This document shows positions 24,235-33,965 of a stretch of 64,000 bases of DNA, piece by piece (position 1 is the stretch's first letter; every line of letters starts with the position of its first letter). The notes below the pieces were generated by a model. It saw only the letters and a list, made by a program, of their open reading frames with translations. It searched no databases and had not been told where the DNA came from. Location: the NCBI GenBank assembly GCA_045597645.1, contig JAZLKM010000002.1, forward strand, positions 62,001-126,000. The letters are read 5' to 3'. The DNA comes from JAKSSE01 sp045597645. Lineage in GTDB: Bacteria; Bacillota; Clostridia; Lachnospirales; Lachnospiraceae. The position numbers and the translations under genes are program-made.

Positions 24235-25555
24235 ACCAGTAGTGGCTGTGGTAGGCCGACCAAACGTAGGCAAGTCCACATTGTTTAATGCTCTGGCCGG
24301 AGAGCGTATATCCATTGTGAAGGATACACCTGGCGTCACCAGAGATAGAATATATGCAGATGCTACATGGCTTGATAAGAGCTTTACATTAATTGATACA
24401 GGTGGTATTGAACCAGATTCGAAGGATCTGATTCTTTCTCGAATGAGAGAACAGGCCCAGATTGCTATTGATACCGCAGATGTGATTATTTTCCTTACGG
24501 ATGTGCAGCAGGGCTTGGTAGATTCTGACGGCAAGGTTGCAGATATGCTTAGACGCAGCAAAAAGCCTGTCGTTTTGTGTGTAAATAAGGTTGATAGCTT
24601 CGCAAAATACGAGGCGGATGTCTACGAGTTTTACAACCTCGGAATAGGTGAACCATATCCGATTTCAGCAGCCAACAGACAGGGATTGGGGGATATGCTG
24701 GATGCAGTTGCTGCATATTTTCCTGAGTCAGCCAGCGAAGAGGAGGAAGATGACAGACCAAAGATTGCTGTTATTGGTAAGCCTAATGTAGGGAAATCCA
24801 GCCTTATAAACAGACTTACTGGTGAGACCAGGGTTATTGTAAGTGATATTGCTGGAACCACTAGAGATGCAGTTGATACAGTGGTAAAGCGCAACGGACA
24901 GGAATATATTTTTATTGATACTGCAGGCCTTAGACGCAAGAATAAGATTAAAGAGGAGCTTGAGCGCTTTTCTATAATTCGAGCTGTTACCAGTGTCGAA
25001 AAGGCTGACGTAGTAATACTTATGATTGATGCTACTGAAGGCGTTACTGAACAGGATGCAAAAATTGCCGGTATCGCCCATGAGCGTGGCAAAGGTGTCA
25101 TAATCGCTGTCAATAAGTGGGATGCTATAGAGAAGGATGATAAGACTATCTATAGAGAGACTGAAAAGATTCATCAGATTCTTTCGTTTATGCCTTATGC
25201 AGAGATTATCTTTATCTCTGTAAAAGATGGGCAGAGAGTTGAGAAGCTTTTCGAACTCATAGAGAAGGTGCTTGACAGCTCTAAGCGCAGAGTTGCTACA
25301 GGCGTTCTTAACGAGATTTTAGCTGAGGCTGTGGCTATGCAGCAGACACCACAGGATAAGGGACGCAGGCTTAAAATATTCTATATGACCCAGGTAGCTG
25401 TAGGGCCTCCTACTTTTGTATTATTCGTTAATGATAAGGAACTGGCGCATTTTTCATATATGCGATATCTTGAGAACCGGCTTCGTGATTGCTTTGAATT
25501 TGCAGGCACTAGTATCAAATTTATCATACGCGAGAGGGAGGAGGAGAAAAAATGA
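24227..25555 (+). CDS. der: Ribosome biogenesis GTPase Der (EngA)
   Basis: A 442-residue essential GTPase with two tandem G domains, needed for 50S subunit assembly. The first P-loop is VVGRPNVGKST (about residues 9-18), with TPGVTRDRIY and the DTGG motif. The second P-loop is GKPNVGKSS (about 185), with GTTRDAVDT and DTAG. NKVD and NKWD give guanine specificity. A C-terminal KH-like domain (about 350-440) ends in FIIREREEEK. The start overlaps the DUF512 gene, and the end overlaps plsY by 4 bp (ATGA). Confidence 0.97.
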   Translation: MSKPVVAVVGRPNVGKSTLFNALAGERISIVKDTPGVTRDRIYADATWLDKSFTLIDTGGIEPDSKDLILSRMREQAQIAIDTADVIIFLTDVQQGLVDSDGKVADMLRRSKKPVVLCVNKVDSFAKYEADVYEFYNLGIGEPYPISAANRQGLGDMLDAVAAYFPESASEEEEDDRPKIAVIGKPNVGKSSLINRLTGETRVIVSDIAGTTRDAVDTVVKRNGQEYIFIDTAGLRRKNKIKEELERFSIIRAVTSVEKADVVILMIDATEGVTEQDAKIAGIAHERGKGVIIAVNKWDAIEKDDKTIYRETEKIHQILSFMPYAEIIFISVKDGQRVEKLFELIEKVLDSSKRRVATGVLNEILAEAVAMQQTPQDKGRRLKIFYMTQVAVGPPTFVLFVNDKELAHFSYMRYLENRLRDCFEFAGTSIKFIIREREEEKK

Positions 25556-26241
25556 GTCCATTTGTTGCAAGACTGATTTCAGTTCTCATTGGTTATGTAT
25601 TTGGCCTGTTTTTGACAGGTGAAATTGTGGCTAAAATTCAAAAGGTAGATTTGAGAAAGCATGGGAGTGGAAATGTAGGAACCACGAATTCACTTAGAAT
25701 TTTGGGGGTACCTTCAGGTGTACTTACACTTGTGGGTGACCTGGGCAAGACTGTTCTGGCAATGGTACTTGTTTGGGCTATTTTTAGAAATCAATTTCCA
25801 GATATTCCCAATTTTTATAGATTGCTTAAGCTTTATGCTGGCATTGGAGTAGTGCTTGGACATGATTTTCCGGTATATGCAAAGTTTAAAGGTGGAAAAG
25901 GTGTCGCATCTTCAGCAGGTCTTCTGGCAGCTTTTTCATTTCCGATGTTTGCTATCACAGCGGTTATCTTTTTTAGTACTGTTATCATATCCAAATACGT
26001 GTCACTAGGTTCTATCTTAGGCATGGCTTCGCTTATTATTCAGGCGATAGTATTTGGCGCAATCGGCAGCCAGACTTTTATGTTTTTACCTGAAGGACAG
26101 GGGTATCGCATTGAAGCGGTTGTTATCTGCATTACAGTAGGGCTTTTGGGAATACTAAAGCATCATAGCAATATTAAGAGATTGATTGCCGGGAATGAGA
26201 ATAAGTTCAGCTTTAAAAATGCTGGCAAAAAGAATGATTAA
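25552..26241 (+). CDS. plsY: Acyl-phosphate glycerol-3-phosphate acyltransferase PlsY
   Basis: A 229-residue membrane enzyme that makes lysophosphatidic acid from acyl phosphate and glycerol-3-phosphate, the first step of phospholipid synthesis. Active-site loops are visible: KHGSGNVGTTNSLRILG, LGHDFPVYAKFKGGKGVA and the later ILKHHSNIKRLIAGNENKF. About five membrane helices lie between them. It overlaps der by 4 bp. A strong terminator follows, closing the hypF-to-plsY run. Confidence 0.97.
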   Translation: MSPFVARLISVLIGYVFGLFLTGEIVAKIQKVDLRKHGSGNVGTTNSLRILGVPSGVLTLVGDLGKTVLAMVLVWAIFRNQFPDIPNFYRLLKLYAGIGVVLGHDFPVYAKFKGGKGVASSAGLLAAFSFPMFAITAVIFFSTVIISKYVSLGSILGMASLIIQAIVFGAIGSQTFMFLPEGQGYRIEAVVICITVGLLGILKHHSNIKRLIAGNENKFSFKNAGKKND

Positions 26242-26265
26242 ACTGCAAATAAGTCCATTGATGGT

Positions 26266-26298
26266 CCTTGCGAATATGACGTTCGCAAGGGCTTTTTT
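26266..26298 (+). terminator. Rho-independent terminator after plsY
   Basis: CCTTGCGAA / TTCGCAAGG, perfect 9-bp stem with a 7-base loop, followed by GC and six T. Confidence 0.88.
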
Positions 26299-26300
26299 AT

Positions 26301-26329
26301 TTGAGATTATGAACTATATATGATAATAT
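26301..26329 (+). promoter_or_regulatory. Predicted promoter of the GGDEF gene
   Basis: TTGAGA (26301-26306), 17-bp spacer, TAATAT (26324-26329), immediately after the plsY terminator and 54 bp before the start codon. A short GGGC/GCCC dyad with T loop (about 26345-26358) lies in the leader. Confidence 0.5.
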
Positions 26330-26383
26330 GTTTAATTGATAATTAGGGCTTTTTTGCCCATGTTCATGTAAAAGGTGGCGCAT

Positions 26384-28147
26384 ATGTCAATTAAGAATTA
26401 TCTTGAAGAAGCAATTGCTCTGATGGCATCCTCTTATCACAAGGTTATCAAAGTAAATCTTACTGATGACAGCTTCGTCTATGTAAAAGAAGATAAGGAT
26501 GAATTGGGGAGAGATGGCTTTAGTCTTACAAGCTTTAGAGAACTTATAGCTGAATATGCAGTGTCAGGTAATATTCATCAAGATGATATTAAAAACTTTA
26601 TAAGCTTTGCTGATTCAAATAAAATACGTGAACATTTTTCAACAAAAAGGGACACCTTGATTTTAAAATATTTGCGCAGGGACACAGAGGACTATAAATG
26701 GGCGCAGATTGAGGTGATGGCATGTGAGGATTATTCAAAAGAGCATGAAAATATCTTTGTTTTTGTAAGGGATATTCATGATGCATATAGCCGTGAACTT
26801 GAGATAAAAAAAGATCTTGAATATTACTGCAATTATGATTTGCTTTCTGGAGTGCATAATTTCTTTGCCTACAAAGGATTGTGTGCTAATTACGCGCTTA
26901 CCAATAAGTCAGAACCGATAGGTGTAGTTTTTGCTGATTTGAATGGTCTAAAGCTGATTAATGACTTAAAGGGACACGAGCAGGGTGATGCTCTTGTAAT
27001 GGATTTCGCAGAGACATTAATGGAGTGTTTTAATCCTGAGGATTGTTACAGAATAGCAGGAGATGAATTTGCAGTTATAAGCTTTGGCTGTAGTAAGGGT
27101 ACTTTCAATTCCAAGTCAGAGGCATTCTATGAATTGATCAATAAGAAAAGCATACCTCTGGCAGCTATTGGATGGTCATTTAGTGAAAACGCAGGCAGCA
27201 TAGAGGAATTAGTCTCTGATGCTGAAAGCAGAATGTATAGAGACAAGGAGAATTTTTACGAGTCGCATCCAGAGTATAGGCGTAGTGCTGTGGAGAAGAA
27301 ATATAAGCTCGAGATGCAAAATGTTATTTGGTCCCTAGCGGAAAGCTTTGGTAATCTGTTTCTTGTTGATATGGAAGAAAACAGCTACAAACTATTACGC
27401 AGAATAGATGAATATGGCGGAAGGATACCTGAGAACGGTACATACTCGGATCTAAATGAGATTTACTGCAATAGATGTGTTAATGAGAATGATGCGCATC
27501 TTCGAAGACTTGTTGGGTCATATGAATATCTGAAGGAGAATCTGAAGTCGGACCCTATTATAAGTTGTGACTACAGACTAGTAGATGGCACCTGGAAGAG
27601 GACTGATTTTAAACTTCTCGAAAAAAATGAAGCCGGAGAAGTAAGCAAAATGCTAATCATGTCTTATAAGCCAGATAAGAAGCGTATAGAAAAACTGGCT
27701 GAGCATAAGAGCATGGAGATAGCTTATCATATAATCAATGGCCTGTGTAGCGAATACAATTTCCTGGCAGTCATAGATGTTGCTACTGGCAAGCTCATGT
27801 TTTATAAAAATGATGGCTTACCTCAAGTACTTGTAGAATATGCCAGTGAAAAGAAATATCAGGATGCAATTGAGCTGTACCATGACCGCTTTGTATATGA
27901 AGAGGACAAAGACGTATTTCTTGCCGCAACAAGTCTGGACACAGTAATAGACGGTCTCCGTATTGCGCCTAAGTACAGCTTTAGATTTAGATCTAACCAG
28001 AGGCTGCATGGTGGCTGCGAGCTTAGCAACAGTGAGTGGAATTACATATACACAGACAATGGAAAGAAAATAATCTTTGCTACCCGCCAGGTGTCAGACG
28101 AAATGATTGATGCGTATGAGAACATGGATGAGGAAGACGATTACTAA
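26384..28147 (+). CDS. GGDEF domain protein with PAS-like sensor modules
   Basis: A 587-residue cytoplasmic protein with no membrane helices. A PAS-like N-terminal module (about 1-140) leads into a diguanylate cyclase fold with DLLSGVHNFFAY, FADLNGLKLINDLKGHEQGDAL and the signature A225-G-D-E-F229 in place of GGDEF. The inhibitory RxxD site expected nine residues before is NPED, so it lacks the Arg. After the cyclase come two more PAS-like modules (about 305-430 NLFLVDMEENSY; about 445-580 FLAVIDVATGKL, ELYHDRFVYEEDKDVF). AGDEF proteins can be active, so this may make cyclic di-GMP without product inhibition. The start at 26384 has AAAGGTGG. Confidence 0.82.
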   Translation: MSIKNYLEEAIALMASSYHKVIKVNLTDDSFVYVKEDKDELGRDGFSLTSFRELIAEYAVSGNIHQDDIKNFISFADSNKIREHFSTKRDTLILKYLRRDTEDYKWAQIEVMACEDYSKEHENIFVFVRDIHDAYSRELEIKKDLEYYCNYDLLSGVHNFFAYKGLCANYALTNKSEPIGVVFADLNGLKLINDLKGHEQGDALVMDFAETLMECFNPEDCYRIAGDEFAVISFGCSKGTFNSKSEAFYELINKKSIPLAAIGWSFSENAGSIEELVSDAESRMYRDKENFYESHPEYRRSAVEKKYKLEMQNVIWSLAESFGNLFLVDMEENSYKLLRRIDEYGGRIPENGTYSDLNEIYCNRCVNENDAHLRRLVGSYEYLKENLKSDPIISCDYRLVDGTWKRTDFKLLEKNEAGEVSKMLIMSYKPDKKRIEKLAEHKSMEIAYHIINGLCSEYNFLAVIDVATGKLMFYKNDGLPQVLVEYASEKKYQDAIELYHDRFVYEEDKDVFLAATSLDTVIDGLRIAPKYSFRFRSNQRLHGGCELSNSEWNYIYTDNGKKIIFATRQVSDEMIDAYENMDEEDDY

Positions 28148-28150
28148 GCT

Positions 28151-28726
28151 ATGAATATATATATAATCCGTCATGGAGAGACTGACTGGAATGTAGCATG
28201 GAGGCTTCAGGGAGCCACAGACACACCGCTTAATGAGAAAGGGCTTTTACAGGCGAAGGAAGCGGCAAAATTGCTGGCTGATACTAAGCTTGACGCTATA
28301 TTTTCCAGTCCGCTTAAGAGAGCATATGTAACAGCTGATATTATTGCCGGCGTACATGGTATTGAAGTGATAGTTGACGATAGACTTATAGAGATGTGCT
28401 TTGGAAAATACGAGGGGACAACTCCCGACTATGCAAAGATTGACAAAAACAGAGAACTTCTCTTTTCGTCACCATGTGATTATGAGGCAAGCGATGGCGC
28501 AGAGTCCTTCGAGCAGGTGATTGAAAGATGCCGTCTATTTATTGAAGAGCTGACGTCGAGAAAGGATATAAACAATGTGCTGATAGTGGCGCATGGCGCT
28601 CTTATCAAAGGTATACAACAGGTTATGTTTGATGAGCCATTATCTAAATTTTGGGAGACGCCACCACTTAATAATTGCGTGCCGGTCTTAGTGGAATATA
28701 GAGATGGACAGTTTATTTGGAGGTAA
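28151..28726 (+). CDS. Histidine phosphatase family protein (CobC/GpmB-like)
   Basis: A 191-residue phosphatase close in size and pattern to alpha-ribazole phosphatase/GpmB proteins. RHGETDWN contains the catalytic His; SSPLKRAYVTAD and IEMCFGKYEG follow. The second His lies in IVAHGALIKGI. It probably dephosphorylates a small metabolite; no cobalamin genes are near, so cobC is not claimed. It begins 3 bp after the GGDEF stop and ends 2 bp before the AAA+ gene start. Confidence 0.88.
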   Translation: MNIYIIRHGETDWNVAWRLQGATDTPLNEKGLLQAKEAAKLLADTKLDAIFSSPLKRAYVTADIIAGVHGIEVIVDDRLIEMCFGKYEGTTPDYAKIDKNRELLFSSPCDYEASDGAESFEQVIERCRLFIEELTSRKDINNVLIVAHGALIKGIQQVMFDEPLSKFWETPPLNNCVPVLVEYRDGQFIWR

Positions 28727-28728
28727 TA

Positions 28729-30210
28729 ATGCCCGTATTTGATTTTTCTGATTCCAAGGAAACAAAGGTAGTGTCTGAATGTACATATTCAATATTCAGA
28801 TCAAATAATCCGGTGAGCTCACCGGGACAGCCCATGCTTGTGCTTGATAATTCAAAGGGGTTATTAAAGCATCATACGGATGGACTTTTTACAAACCCTA
28901 TTAAGAGAACATCATTTGTATTTGACAGTGATCAGGGGGAGATTACTTCTGATATTTTGCTGATAGATGCAAGGTTTGTAAGCCTTCTTGCATGGCTGGG
29001 AGAGAACCATATCTCGGTTAGGCTATCAGGTCAAGATACTGAAAACGGGTATGCTGTATATAAAATAAGGGAGACGGCTCAGGGCGGAGGCTCTAAATTA
29101 TCAGCGCAGGATGGTTTTTTGCAGTTTATGATAGAAAGACTTCTGGCTAGTGACGCGCCATCGGAGGAGCTTCCGGATGAGGATGAGGACGAGGAAGGCG
29201 ATGAGATGCGCCTTACCAGTATACAGTCTATTACAGATTTCTTAAATTGCGCAGGTCGCACACTGCCCGACAATATTAGGACTTGGGCGAGAAGGAACCT
29301 TGCAGTAGCAAGAAGTCAGGAAGTTACTCCTGAGGAGAGAAGACATGCCCAGCATGCTTTGTCCATGATGCTGAATATTAGTTGGAAGAATGACTACTTT
29401 GAAAGCATAGACCCTGTTGAAGCCAGAAAAATTTTGGATGAGGAATTATATGGTCTTGAAAGGGTTAAGCAACGTATTATCGAGACTATTATACAGATAA
29501 ACAGGACACATACGCTTCCGGCATATGGCCTTTTGATATGTGGTCCGGCTGGTACGGGCAAATCTCAGGTGGCATATGCTGTTGCAAGAATACTAAAGCT
29601 TCCCTGGACGACATTGGATATGAGCTCAATCAATGATGCAGAGCAGCTCACAGGCAGCTCGCGTATATATTCAAATGCAAAGCCTGGTATCATAATGGAG
29701 GCATTCTCCATGGCGAAGGAGTCTAATCTTGTATTTATCATTAATGAGCTTGACAAGGCTGCTTCAGGAAAGGGCAATGGGAATCCGGCAGATGTATTGT
29801 TGACGCTTTTGGACAATCTAGGCTTTACCGACAATTATATGGAATGCATGATACCGACTGCGGGCGTTTATCCGATTGCCACAGCAAATGATAAGAGCCT
29901 GATTTCAGCTCCGCTTATGTCGAGATTTGCTGTGATAGATTTGCCAGATTATACAGCGGATGAGAAGAAAATTATTTTCTCAAAGTTTGCTCTTCCCAAA
30001 ATCCTTAAAAAGATGGGGATGAGCGAAGAAGAGTGCGTATTAACATCGGATGCGGTGGATGCTGTAATAGAAGCGTTCGAGAATACTACGGGAATTAGAG
30101 ATTTGGAACAGGCTGCAGAGCACATTGCAGCGAATGCACTTTACCGTATTGAGGTAGAGCATATAAGCAGTGTTTCTTATGACAGAGATGCAATTGTAGC
30201 TATCATTTAA
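28729..30210 (+). CDS. Lon-like AAA+ ATPase without protease domain, Walker B Asp replaced
   Basis: A 493-residue protein. Residues 1-235 are an unassigned N-terminal region with an acidic stretch (about 145-160). The AAA+ module (about 240-490) resembles that of Lon, with YGLERVKQRIIE, Walker A GPAGTGKS (272-279), sensor-1 TAND, arginine finger in LMSRF and sensor-2 GIRDLEQ. It stops there, so the Lon Ser-Lys protease domain is missing. Walker B reads VFIINELDK, with Asn339 where Asp is normal and Glu340 kept. This may slow hydrolysis or Mg2+ binding. The start at 28729 has GGAGG at 28719-28723. The role is unknown; perhaps a regulated remodelling factor. Confidence 0.8.
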   Translation: MPVFDFSDSKETKVVSECTYSIFRSNNPVSSPGQPMLVLDNSKGLLKHHTDGLFTNPIKRTSFVFDSDQGEITSDILLIDARFVSLLAWLGENHISVRLSGQDTENGYAVYKIRETAQGGGSKLSAQDGFLQFMIERLLASDAPSEELPDEDEDEEGDEMRLTSIQSITDFLNCAGRTLPDNIRTWARRNLAVARSQEVTPEERRHAQHALSMMLNISWKNDYFESIDPVEARKILDEELYGLERVKQRIIETIIQINRTHTLPAYGLLICGPAGTGKSQVAYAVARILKLPWTTLDMSSINDAEQLTGSSRIYSNAKPGIIMEAFSMAKESNLVFIINELDKAASGKGNGNPADVLLTLLDNLGFTDNYMECMIPTAGVYPIATANDKSLISAPLMSRFAVIDLPDYTADEKKIIFSKFALPKILKKMGMSEEECVLTSDAVDAVIEAFENTTGIRDLEQAAEHIAANALYRIEVEHISSVSYDRDAIVAII

Positions 30211-30220
30211 GGGTAGAAAA

Positions 30221-32650
30221 ATGGCAAAAAAGTTTAATCTCAAATTAAATAGCTGGGCAGTTCTTGCCTGCATCGTTGTACAGTTTGTGCTGTCTGGAGT
30301 TATATTGTTTGGATTTAAGGTCCAGGACATGACAATTGGCAGAGGCACAATAAAAGAAGTTGATGTACCGATGGTGGTGGAAATGGGAGATGGCACCGAA
30401 ATTGAGGTTGCTGATTTGCCATATTATCCAGAAAGTGCTGCTGGTGATGTAATTAGACTTAAGATGCAGCTGACTAGTAAGTACAAGGGAAAAAACATCA
30501 TTTTCCTCACCGCTGATAAGTGGTTTACAGTGTATCTTGATGACAAGGTTATCTATGAGTTTGGTACATGGGACTATAGACTTTTTGGTCATACTCCGGG
30601 AAGCAACATGAATTTTGTACAGCTTCCCAGGGATTGGGATAATGGAGAGCTCGTAATAGAGATGGAATCGTATTACGACAACTTTGCGTCCTATTTGACA
30701 GAAATGTATTACGCAGACAGAGATGTCGCAATACTTGAAACATTCAGAAGCAATATTGGAAAATTAGGCTGCTCAGTTGTACTCCTTTTCTGCGGTATTC
30801 TGCTTATAATTCTTTCTGTTGTTCAGATTTTTACAAAGTTGCCGTCGGATGGTTTACCTATGCTAGGAGGCCTTCTTATTGCAGCTGCAATATACTATGG
30901 TGTTGAAACAAAGGTGCTCAGCATCATGTATGGCAATCAGACGCTCTACTCATATTTTGTCTTTGCGACAATAATGATGTTCCCGGTGCTTTTGCTTAAC
31001 TATTACATTGCAGCTAATGAAGTTAAGTTTACAAGACTGTTTAAGATTATGCTTCCGGTATCATATCTTAATGTGGCAGTGCAGATTGTTTTTCAGCTAC
31101 TGGATATCGTAGATTTTTTGGAGTTGGCAACATTGGCTCACGTAGTAATGTATTTGTCAGTTATGCTTGTAGAGGCTGAGTATATATATCAGTTGATTAG
31201 TACCAAGGACAGGTCACTTATTCTGGAGATTACAGCAATGGCGTCAATCCTCATCGGTGGAGGAGCAGATCTTGCGATGACAAGAGTCATTCGAGTGGGC
31301 GACCTTGGAAGATACAGTCGAATTGGTACAATGTTCTTTGGCCTTTTGATGGTATTTGTTCATATCAGAAGAATTGCTGCCAATTCAAAAAGACGTGCCG
31401 AGGAGAGTCTTGAAATTATCAAGAAGCATAACGAGGAACTTCAAATTTCTGAGCAAAGGGCAGAAGCTGCTAATAAGGCAAAGAGTGATTTCCTTTCACA
31501 GATGTCACATGAGATTCGTACTCCAATTAACGCGGTGCTGGGTATGAATGAAATGATTATTCGTGAGTCTAATGATGAGAAAATATTGGAATACGCATCA
31601 ACTGTAAGAGATTCAGGTAATGCGCTTTTGTCAATAGTAAGTGATGTACTTGACATTACAAAAATCGAGTCAGGTAAACTGGAGATTGAAAATAGACCTT
31701 ATGACTTGTATGCAGTAATACATGATTGCTACAACATGATTAAGGATCGTATGTCTAAAAAGGAATTTGACCTGTTTTTTACTGTGGATGAGATGCTTCC
31801 GTCAGTACTAAACGGAGATGCTGCTAAGATTCGTCAGCTTATAATGAATCTTCTTACAAATGCAGTAAAGTATACAGAAGAGGGTTCAGTTGAGCTCGTA
31901 ATAATAGGTGAAGATGCTGGTGATGATATTATTCTTCACATAATAGTAAAAGATACCGGTATAGGTATTGATGAGGCGAATCTTAATAAGCTATTTACCA
32001 AGTTCCAGCGTGTAGATATTGAGCACAATCAGACTGTTGAGGGAACAGGTCTGGGCCTTGCTATTACTAAGTACATTACGGATGCAATGGGTGGAACAGT
32101 AGGCGTATCTTCTGAGTATGGCAAAGGCTCCACATTCCGCATACAAGTTCCGCAAGGAGTGGTAGAAAGAAAGCCTATAGGGGAGGTAGATTTCGAACGT
32201 AAGAATACGGGCATTGAAGATATAAAACATATAGAGAAAGAAATCTTCACTGCTCCTAATGCTAGAATTCTTGTTGTGGACGATGTCGAGACCAACCTTA
32301 TGGTATTTGCTTCACTTCTTAAAAAGACTAAGATGCAAATTGACAAGGCAAGAAGTGGATTTGAATGCTTGGATTTGGTTCATAAAAATAAGTATGACAT
32401 TATTTTTATGGATCACATGATGCCTGAAATGGATGGCGTTGAAACGTATAAAAATATGTGTGCAGAGGGGGATGAAGCGCTTAATGCCACAACTCCTGTT
32501 GTAATGCTTACAGCTAATGCAATCTCTGGAGTAAAAGAAGAATACTTAGATGAAGGATTTGCTGATTATCTGTCAAAGCCTATAAAGGTGGATCAGCTTG
32601 AAGAAGTGATTTTAAACTTCTTGCCGGCTGATAAAGTAGATAATAAATAA
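30221..32650 (+). CDS. 7TM hybrid histidine kinase with receiver domain
   Basis: An 809-residue membrane sensor. It has an N-terminal helix, an extracellular beta-rich domain (about 40-170), then about seven membrane helices (about 180-395), like 7TMR-DISM receptors that bind small ligands. A coiled coil leads to HisKA with His430 (QMSHEIRTPINAVLG), an ATPase lid domain (NLLTNAVKYT, DTGIGID, GTGLGLAI) and a receiver with Asp731 (IIFMDHMMPEMDG). There is no Hpt, so onward transfer would need one elsewhere, such as the Hpt of the 34.8-kb kinase. It lies 10 bp after the AAA+ gene. Confidence 0.92.
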   Translation: MAKKFNLKLNSWAVLACIVVQFVLSGVILFGFKVQDMTIGRGTIKEVDVPMVVEMGDGTEIEVADLPYYPESAAGDVIRLKMQLTSKYKGKNIIFLTADKWFTVYLDDKVIYEFGTWDYRLFGHTPGSNMNFVQLPRDWDNGELVIEMESYYDNFASYLTEMYYADRDVAILETFRSNIGKLGCSVVLLFCGILLIILSVVQIFTKLPSDGLPMLGGLLIAAAIYYGVETKVLSIMYGNQTLYSYFVFATIMMFPVLLLNYYIAANEVKFTRLFKIMLPVSYLNVAVQIVFQLLDIVDFLELATLAHVVMYLSVMLVEAEYIYQLISTKDRSLILEITAMASILIGGGADLAMTRVIRVGDLGRYSRIGTMFFGLLMVFVHIRRIAANSKRRAEESLEIIKKHNEELQISEQRAEAANKAKSDFLSQMSHEIRTPINAVLGMNEMIIRESNDEKILEYASTVRDSGNALLSIVSDVLDITKIESGKLEIENRPYDLYAVIHDCYNMIKDRMSKKEFDLFFTVDEMLPSVLNGDAAKIRQLIMNLLTNAVKYTEEGSVELVIIGEDAGDDIILHIIVKDTGIGIDEANLNKLFTKFQRVDIEHNQTVEGTGLGLAITKYITDAMGGTVGVSSEYGKGSTFRIQVPQGVVERKPIGEVDFERKNTGIEDIKHIEKEIFTAPNARILVVDDVETNLMVFASLLKKTKMQIDKARSGFECLDLVHKNKYDIIFMDHMMPEMDGVETYKNMCAEGDEALNATTPVVMLTANAISGVKEEYLDEGFADYLSKPIKVDQLEEVILNFLPADKVDNK

Positions 32651-32670
32651 ACTTGAAGGGAGAAAATATA

Positions 32671-33954
32671 ATGAGTGAAATGGGAAAAGGAACAGTATGT
32701 GTTCAAGGGGGATACACCCCGGGAAATGGAGAGCCTAGACAGGTTCCTATTATTCAGAGTACTACTTTTAAATATGCATCAAGCGAGGATATGGGTAAGC
32801 TTTTTGACTTGGAAGCGAGTGGTTATTTTTATAGCAGGCTTGCCAATCCAACTTGTGACACTGTTGCAGCAAAAATATGCGAGTTAGAAGGCGGTTCGGC
32901 AGCAATGCTAACCTCAAGCGGCCAGGCGGCAAATTTTTTTGCAACCTTTAACATCGCGAATGCAGGAGATCATATTGTTGCTTCAAATTCTATTTACGGA
33001 GGAACATTTAATCTTTTTGATGTGACGATGCGTAAGATGGGAATAGATTTTACATTTGTTAACCCGGATTGCACCGCTGAAGAACTTAATGCGGCATTTA
33101 AGCCTAATACTAAAGCAGTGTTTGGCGAAACTATCGCAAATCCGGCTCTTACAGTTCTTGATATAGAGAAATTTGCAAATGCCGCTCATACTCATGGTGT
33201 ACCGTTGATTATTGATAACACTTTTGCGACTCCGGTTAACTGCAGACCTATCGAATGGGGAGCTGATATAGTGACTCATTCAACCACAAAATATATGGAT
33301 GGTCACGGAGGAACAATAGGCGGTTGCGTGGTTGACGCGGGCAAGTTTGACTGGATGGCTCACGCCGATAAATTCCCTGGACTTTGTACACCTGATGACA
33401 GTTATCATGGCATCACGTACGCAGAAAAGTTTGGCAAAGAGGGAGCGTTTATTACTAAGGCTACAGCACAGTTAATGAGAGATTTCGGATGTGTACAGTC
33501 ACCAATCAATGCTTATATGCTTAATCTTGGCCTTGAAAGCCTTCACGTCAGAATGAAGAGACATTGTGAGAATGGCCTTGCTGTTGCAAAGTTTTTGAGC
33601 AATCATCCAAAGATTGAATACGTAAATTATTGCGGTCTTGAAGGCGATAAGTACTATGAATTAGCTGGTAAATATCTTCCAAACGGCTCATGCGGTGTCG
33701 TTAGCTTTGGCGTAAAAGGCGGAAGAGCGTGTGCTGAGAAGTTCATGGCCGGACTTAAGATAGCAGCAATAGAGACTCATGTTGCAGATGCTAGAACCTG
33801 CTGCCTGCATCCGGCTTCTGCTACACATAGACAGATGAATGATGAGCAGCTCATTGCATGCGGTGTTAAACCAGATTTGGTTAGATATTCATGTGGTCTT
33901 GAAGATGCAAGTGATTTAATTGCAGATATAGCAAATGCCTTAGATGCAATCTAG
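32671..33954 (+). CDS. metY: O-acetylhomoserine aminocarboxypropyltransferase (sulfhydrylase)
   Basis: A 427-residue PLP enzyme of the Cys/Met metabolism family. It makes homocysteine from O-acetylhomoserine and sulfide. Marks are SGYFYSRLANPTCDTVAAKI, the loop LTSSGQAANFFATFN, DNTFATPVNCRPIEWGAD and the Schiff-base Lys207 in HSTTKYMDGHG. The length and the QVPIIQSTTFKY N terminus fit MetY better than MetB. The start at 32671 has GAAGGGAG upstream and is preferred over 32653. It is oddly placed between a hybrid kinase and a response regulator, with gaps of 20 and 11 bp, so all three are probably cotranscribed. Confidence 0.94.
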   Translation: MSEMGKGTVCVQGGYTPGNGEPRQVPIIQSTTFKYASSEDMGKLFDLEASGYFYSRLANPTCDTVAAKICELEGGSAAMLTSSGQAANFFATFNIANAGDHIVASNSIYGGTFNLFDVTMRKMGIDFTFVNPDCTAEELNAAFKPNTKAVFGETIANPALTVLDIEKFANAAHTHGVPLIIDNTFATPVNCRPIEWGADIVTHSTTKYMDGHGGTIGGCVVDAGKFDWMAHADKFPGLCTPDDSYHGITYAEKFGKEGAFITKATAQLMRDFGCVQSPINAYMLNLGLESLHVRMKRHCENGLAVAKFLSNHPKIEYVNYCGLEGDKYYELAGKYLPNGSCGVVSFGVKGGRACAEKFMAGLKIAAIETHVADARTCCLHPASATHRQMNDEQLIACGVKPDLVRYSCGLEDASDLIADIANALDAI

Positions 33955-33965
33955 AGGATTGGTGT

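Noticed and set aside
28151..28726. cobC (alpha-ribazole phosphatase) assignment
   Set aside because: Sequence is compatible, but no cobalamin genes are present in the window, so the specific substrate is not supported.
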